Below, piece by piece: positions 42,555 to 44,313 of a stretch of DNA of 44,313 nucleotides; the first letter of the stretch is position 1; the number at the start of each line of letters is the position of its first letter. The stretch lies in NCBI GenBank assembly GCA_903870685.1, contig CAIQDX010000143.1, positions 1 through 44,313 of the forward strand, written 5' to 3'. The position numbers and the translations under genes are program-made. The stretch is from an uncultured Chitinophagaceae bacterium (GTDB taxonomy: Bacteria; Bacteroidota; Bacteroidia; Chitinophagales; Chitinophagaceae). The notes beneath the pieces are model-generated. The model was not told where the DNA came from. It worked only from the letters and a program-made list of their open reading frames with translations, and did not search any database.

Positions 42555-43442
42555 ATGAACAGTCACGCAATCATGTACGCACATTTCGAAAGAGAAAAAA
42601 ATTTAAAGGCATTGGCATATACCATTGTGATATGCGGGGCTTTGTTTTTTTTATTTTTCTTTTTGCAATGGACATTGCCGCAAATTCCACCACCGGTGGT
42701 TGATGATGGCATTGAAGTAAATCTCGGCAACAGCGAAACAGGTTTGGGCGATATTGCTCCGCAATTACCCGGCACACCTTCGAACGCTGCTGAAACAAAT
42801 GTTACACCACCACCTACTTCTGCCGCAGTTGTTCCAAAACAAAATATTAATGCGCAAGAAAACGGCGATGAAGAAATTAATAATTCAACAAAAATTATTA
42901 AGCCTGTTATAAAATCAAAACCAATTAATGATAATCTTGTTATAAAAAAACATACTGAAAATACTGTTGCAGCACCTGCTCCCAAACCCGCTGTGGCAAA
43001 GGCTTTGTACAAAGGTGGTGTAACAAACGGTAACGGCGGTAACAATGCTGATAGTTATAACGGAATAAAAAATCAGGGCATTGCAGGTGGCAAAGGCGAT
43101 CAGGGAAATCCAAATGGAAATCCTAACAGCGATAGTTATACAGGCAATGGAGGAACAGGAAAAAGTGGCGTAACAATTAGAAGCGGATTGGATGGAAGAA
43201 GGTTTACACAATATCCAAGTTTCAAAGATGAGTTTAATGAAAATGCAAAAGTTGCTGTTGATATAACTGTTAATGCATCGGGTTATGTAACTGCAACTTC
43301 AATTAATCCAAGAGGCACAACAACTACTAATCCAACCATTCGCTCCATTGCATTACAAAAAGCGAAACTGTTGAAATTAAATGCAGGAAATACCGACGAA
43401 CAAAACGGAACAATTGTTTTTAATTTTAAAGTAACGAACTAA
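42555..43442 (+). CDS. TonB-like energy-transducing protein
   Basis: 295 aa. A short cytoplasmic start (SHAIMYAHFEREKNLK), one membrane helix (about 20-40, LAYTIVICGALFFLFFFLQW), a Pro/Asn/Gly-rich periplasmic region with GDIAPQLPG and SKPINDN, a Gly/Asn-rich spacer (GGVTNGNGGNNADSYNG), and a C-terminal domain of about 85 residues (FKDEFNENAKVAVDITVNASGYVTATSINPRGTTTTNPTIRSIALQKAKLLKLN) with the TonB_C-type strand pattern. Likely links the proton motive force to outer-membrane receptors. ExbB/ExbD-type genes, if adjacent, would be outside the window. Confidence 0.8.
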   Translation: MNSHAIMYAHFEREKNLKALAYTIVICGALFFLFFFLQWTLPQIPPPVVDDGIEVNLGNSETGLGDIAPQLPGTPSNAAETNVTPPPTSAAVVPKQNINAQENGDEEINNSTKIIKPVIKSKPINDNLVIKKHTENTVAAPAPKPAVAKALYKGGVTNGNGGNNADSYNGIKNQGIAGGKGDQGNPNGNPNSDSYTGNGGTGKSGVTIRSGLDGRRFTQYPSFKDEFNENAKVAVDITVNASGYVTATSINPRGTTTTNPTIRSIALQKAKLLKLNAGNTDEQNGTIVFNFKVTN

Positions 43443-43465
43443 TTTTTCTGTTCTATTTTTATTAA

Positions 43466-44313
43466 ATGAATTATCAGGAGACTTTAGATTATCTCTATCA
43501 TACTTTGCCAATGTTTAGTCGCATTGGTGATGCTGCTATAAAAAAAGATATTACAAATACTATTCGTTTATGCGAAGCATTGGGCAATCCTCAAAATAAA
43601 TTCAAGTCCATTCATATTGCAGGCACTAACGGCAAAGGCAGCACCAGTCACATGTTAGCGGCAATTCTACAAACAGCAGGATACAAAACAGGTTTATATA
43701 CTTCACCACATTTAAAAGATTTCAGAGAAAGAATTAAAGTGGATGGAATGATGTGTGAAGAACAGTTTGTTGTTGATTTCACAAAACGAATTCGACCCTT
43801 GATCGATGAAATTGAGCCATCGTTTTTCGAGATCACAGTTGCGATGGCATTCGAATATTTTGTTCATCACAAAGTTGATATTGCTGTGATTGAAGTTGGA
43901 TTAGGCGGAAGATTAGACAGTACCAATATCATCACACCCGAATTATCTGTTATCACAAATATTGGTTGGGATCACATGAATATGTTGGGTGATAGTTTAG
44001 AAAAAATTGCTTTTGAAAAAGCCGGTATCATCAAACAAAATATTCCTGTGGTAATTGGTGAAAGCATTGATGAATCAAGACCGGTATTTGAACAAAAAGC
44101 AAAAGAACTTTCTGCAGCAATTATTTTTGCTCAAGAAAAAAATTATGTTGCAGATTGGAAATACGAACATCATCAATTAATGGTTGAAGTATCAGAAATT
44201 TCAAACTATGAAAGAACAACTTACCACTTGGATTTGCCGGGAATTTATCAAACAAAAAATTTATTGACTGTTCTGGAAGCCGCACACCTGCTGCATTTGA
44301 AAGGATGGAACAC
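43466..44313 (+). CDS. folC: Folylpolyglutamate synthase / dihydrofolate synthase, 3' part beyond window
   Basis: Adds glutamate to folates (and to dihydropteroate). The first 282 residues are present and run to the right edge. ATP-binding P-loop HIAGTNGKGSTSHMLAAIL (about residues 50-68), YTSPHLKDFRERIKVDG, VAMAFEYFVHHKVDIAVIEVGLGGRLDSTNII, and NIGWDHMNMLGDSLEKIAFEKAGIIKQNIPVVIGE with the Mg/ATP-site His are typical of Mur-ligase-like FolC. The start is the ATG at 43466, 23 nt after the TonB-like gene, which may be co-transcribed. Confidence 0.95.
   Translation, partial: MNYQETLDYLYHTLPMFSRIGDAAIKKDITNTIRLCEALGNPQNKFKSIHIAGTNGKGSTSHMLAAILQTAGYKTGLYTSPHLKDFRERIKVDGMMCEEQFVVDFTKRIRPLIDEIEPSFFEITVAMAFEYFVHHKVDIAVIEVGLGGRLDSTNIITPELSVITNIGWDHMNMLGDSLEKIAFEKAGIIKQNIPVVIGESIDESRPVFEQKAKELSAAIIFAQEKNYVADWKYEHHQLMVEVSEISNYERTTYHLDLPGIYQTKNLLTVLEAAHLLHLKGWN

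Noticed and set aside
42563-43045. Minus-strand ORF of 160 residues across the TonB-like gene
   Set aside because: It mirrors the low-complexity Gly/Pro-rich coding sequence and has no independent support.

Overview
The window is AT-rich chromosomal DNA from a member of the Bacteroidota, most likely the Chitinophagaceae or a close relative. Evidence: start codons lack Shine-Dalgarno sequences; several starts are preceded by TAnnTTTG (-7) elements; there is a type IX secretion plug protein, 'FxxSC' lipoproteins, a surface BamA-like barrel, a TonB-like protein, a GH172 enzyme, a three-gene proton-translocating transhydrogenase, and a compact SRP RNA with the CCCAGGG..GGAA..CAGCAAGG core. I see no phage, transposase, CRISPR or tRNA.

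Layout. 1-8581 (all minus): a NOL1/NOP2/Sun rRNA methyltransferase cut by the left edge, a secreted CocE/NonD hydrolase, the transhydrogenase operon pntAa-pntAb-pntB, a SAM methyltransferase, and dihydrofolate reductase plus thymidylate synthase. 8810-17048 (all plus): a probable signalling and polysaccharide module, with a four-PAS membrane histidine kinase, a NarL-type regulator, a secreted GH5 hydrolase, a large propeller-like lipoprotein, and a second regulator paralogous to the first. 17297-31336: mixed housekeeping genes (proline dehydrogenase, dipeptide epimerase, thioesterase, acyltransferase, HAD phosphatase, YciI, M14 peptidase, TolB-like and TPR proteins, ribulose-phosphate epimerase, PhoH). 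31399-44313: transaldolase-like aldolase, SRP RNA, T9SS plug protein, LolE-like permease, TrmH methyltransferase, BamA/TamA-like protein, GH172, M20 peptidase, TonB-like protein, and the start of folC.

The most striking feature is not a gene. Twelve copies of a 57-61 nt dispersed repeat lie in the window. Each has a T-run plus GTTA at one end, a GTTGCGTCGCACWCTTGTAC block at the other, and a 20-23 nt middle that falls into subfamilies. In eight copies the T-run end directly abuts the stop codon of a gene in the same orientation, and all twelve lie on the 3' side of a gene. One copy encodes the end of a protein, one sits inside the pnt operon, two form an inverted pair, and one is interrupted by a second hairpin repeat.

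Two further unexplained patterns: degenerate tandem tracts with a 7-nt period, in intergenic gaps and three times within the first gene; and a bipartite element with identical 21-nt spacing upstream of both the GH5 gene and the lipoprotein gene, a candidate regulatory site for the signalling module.
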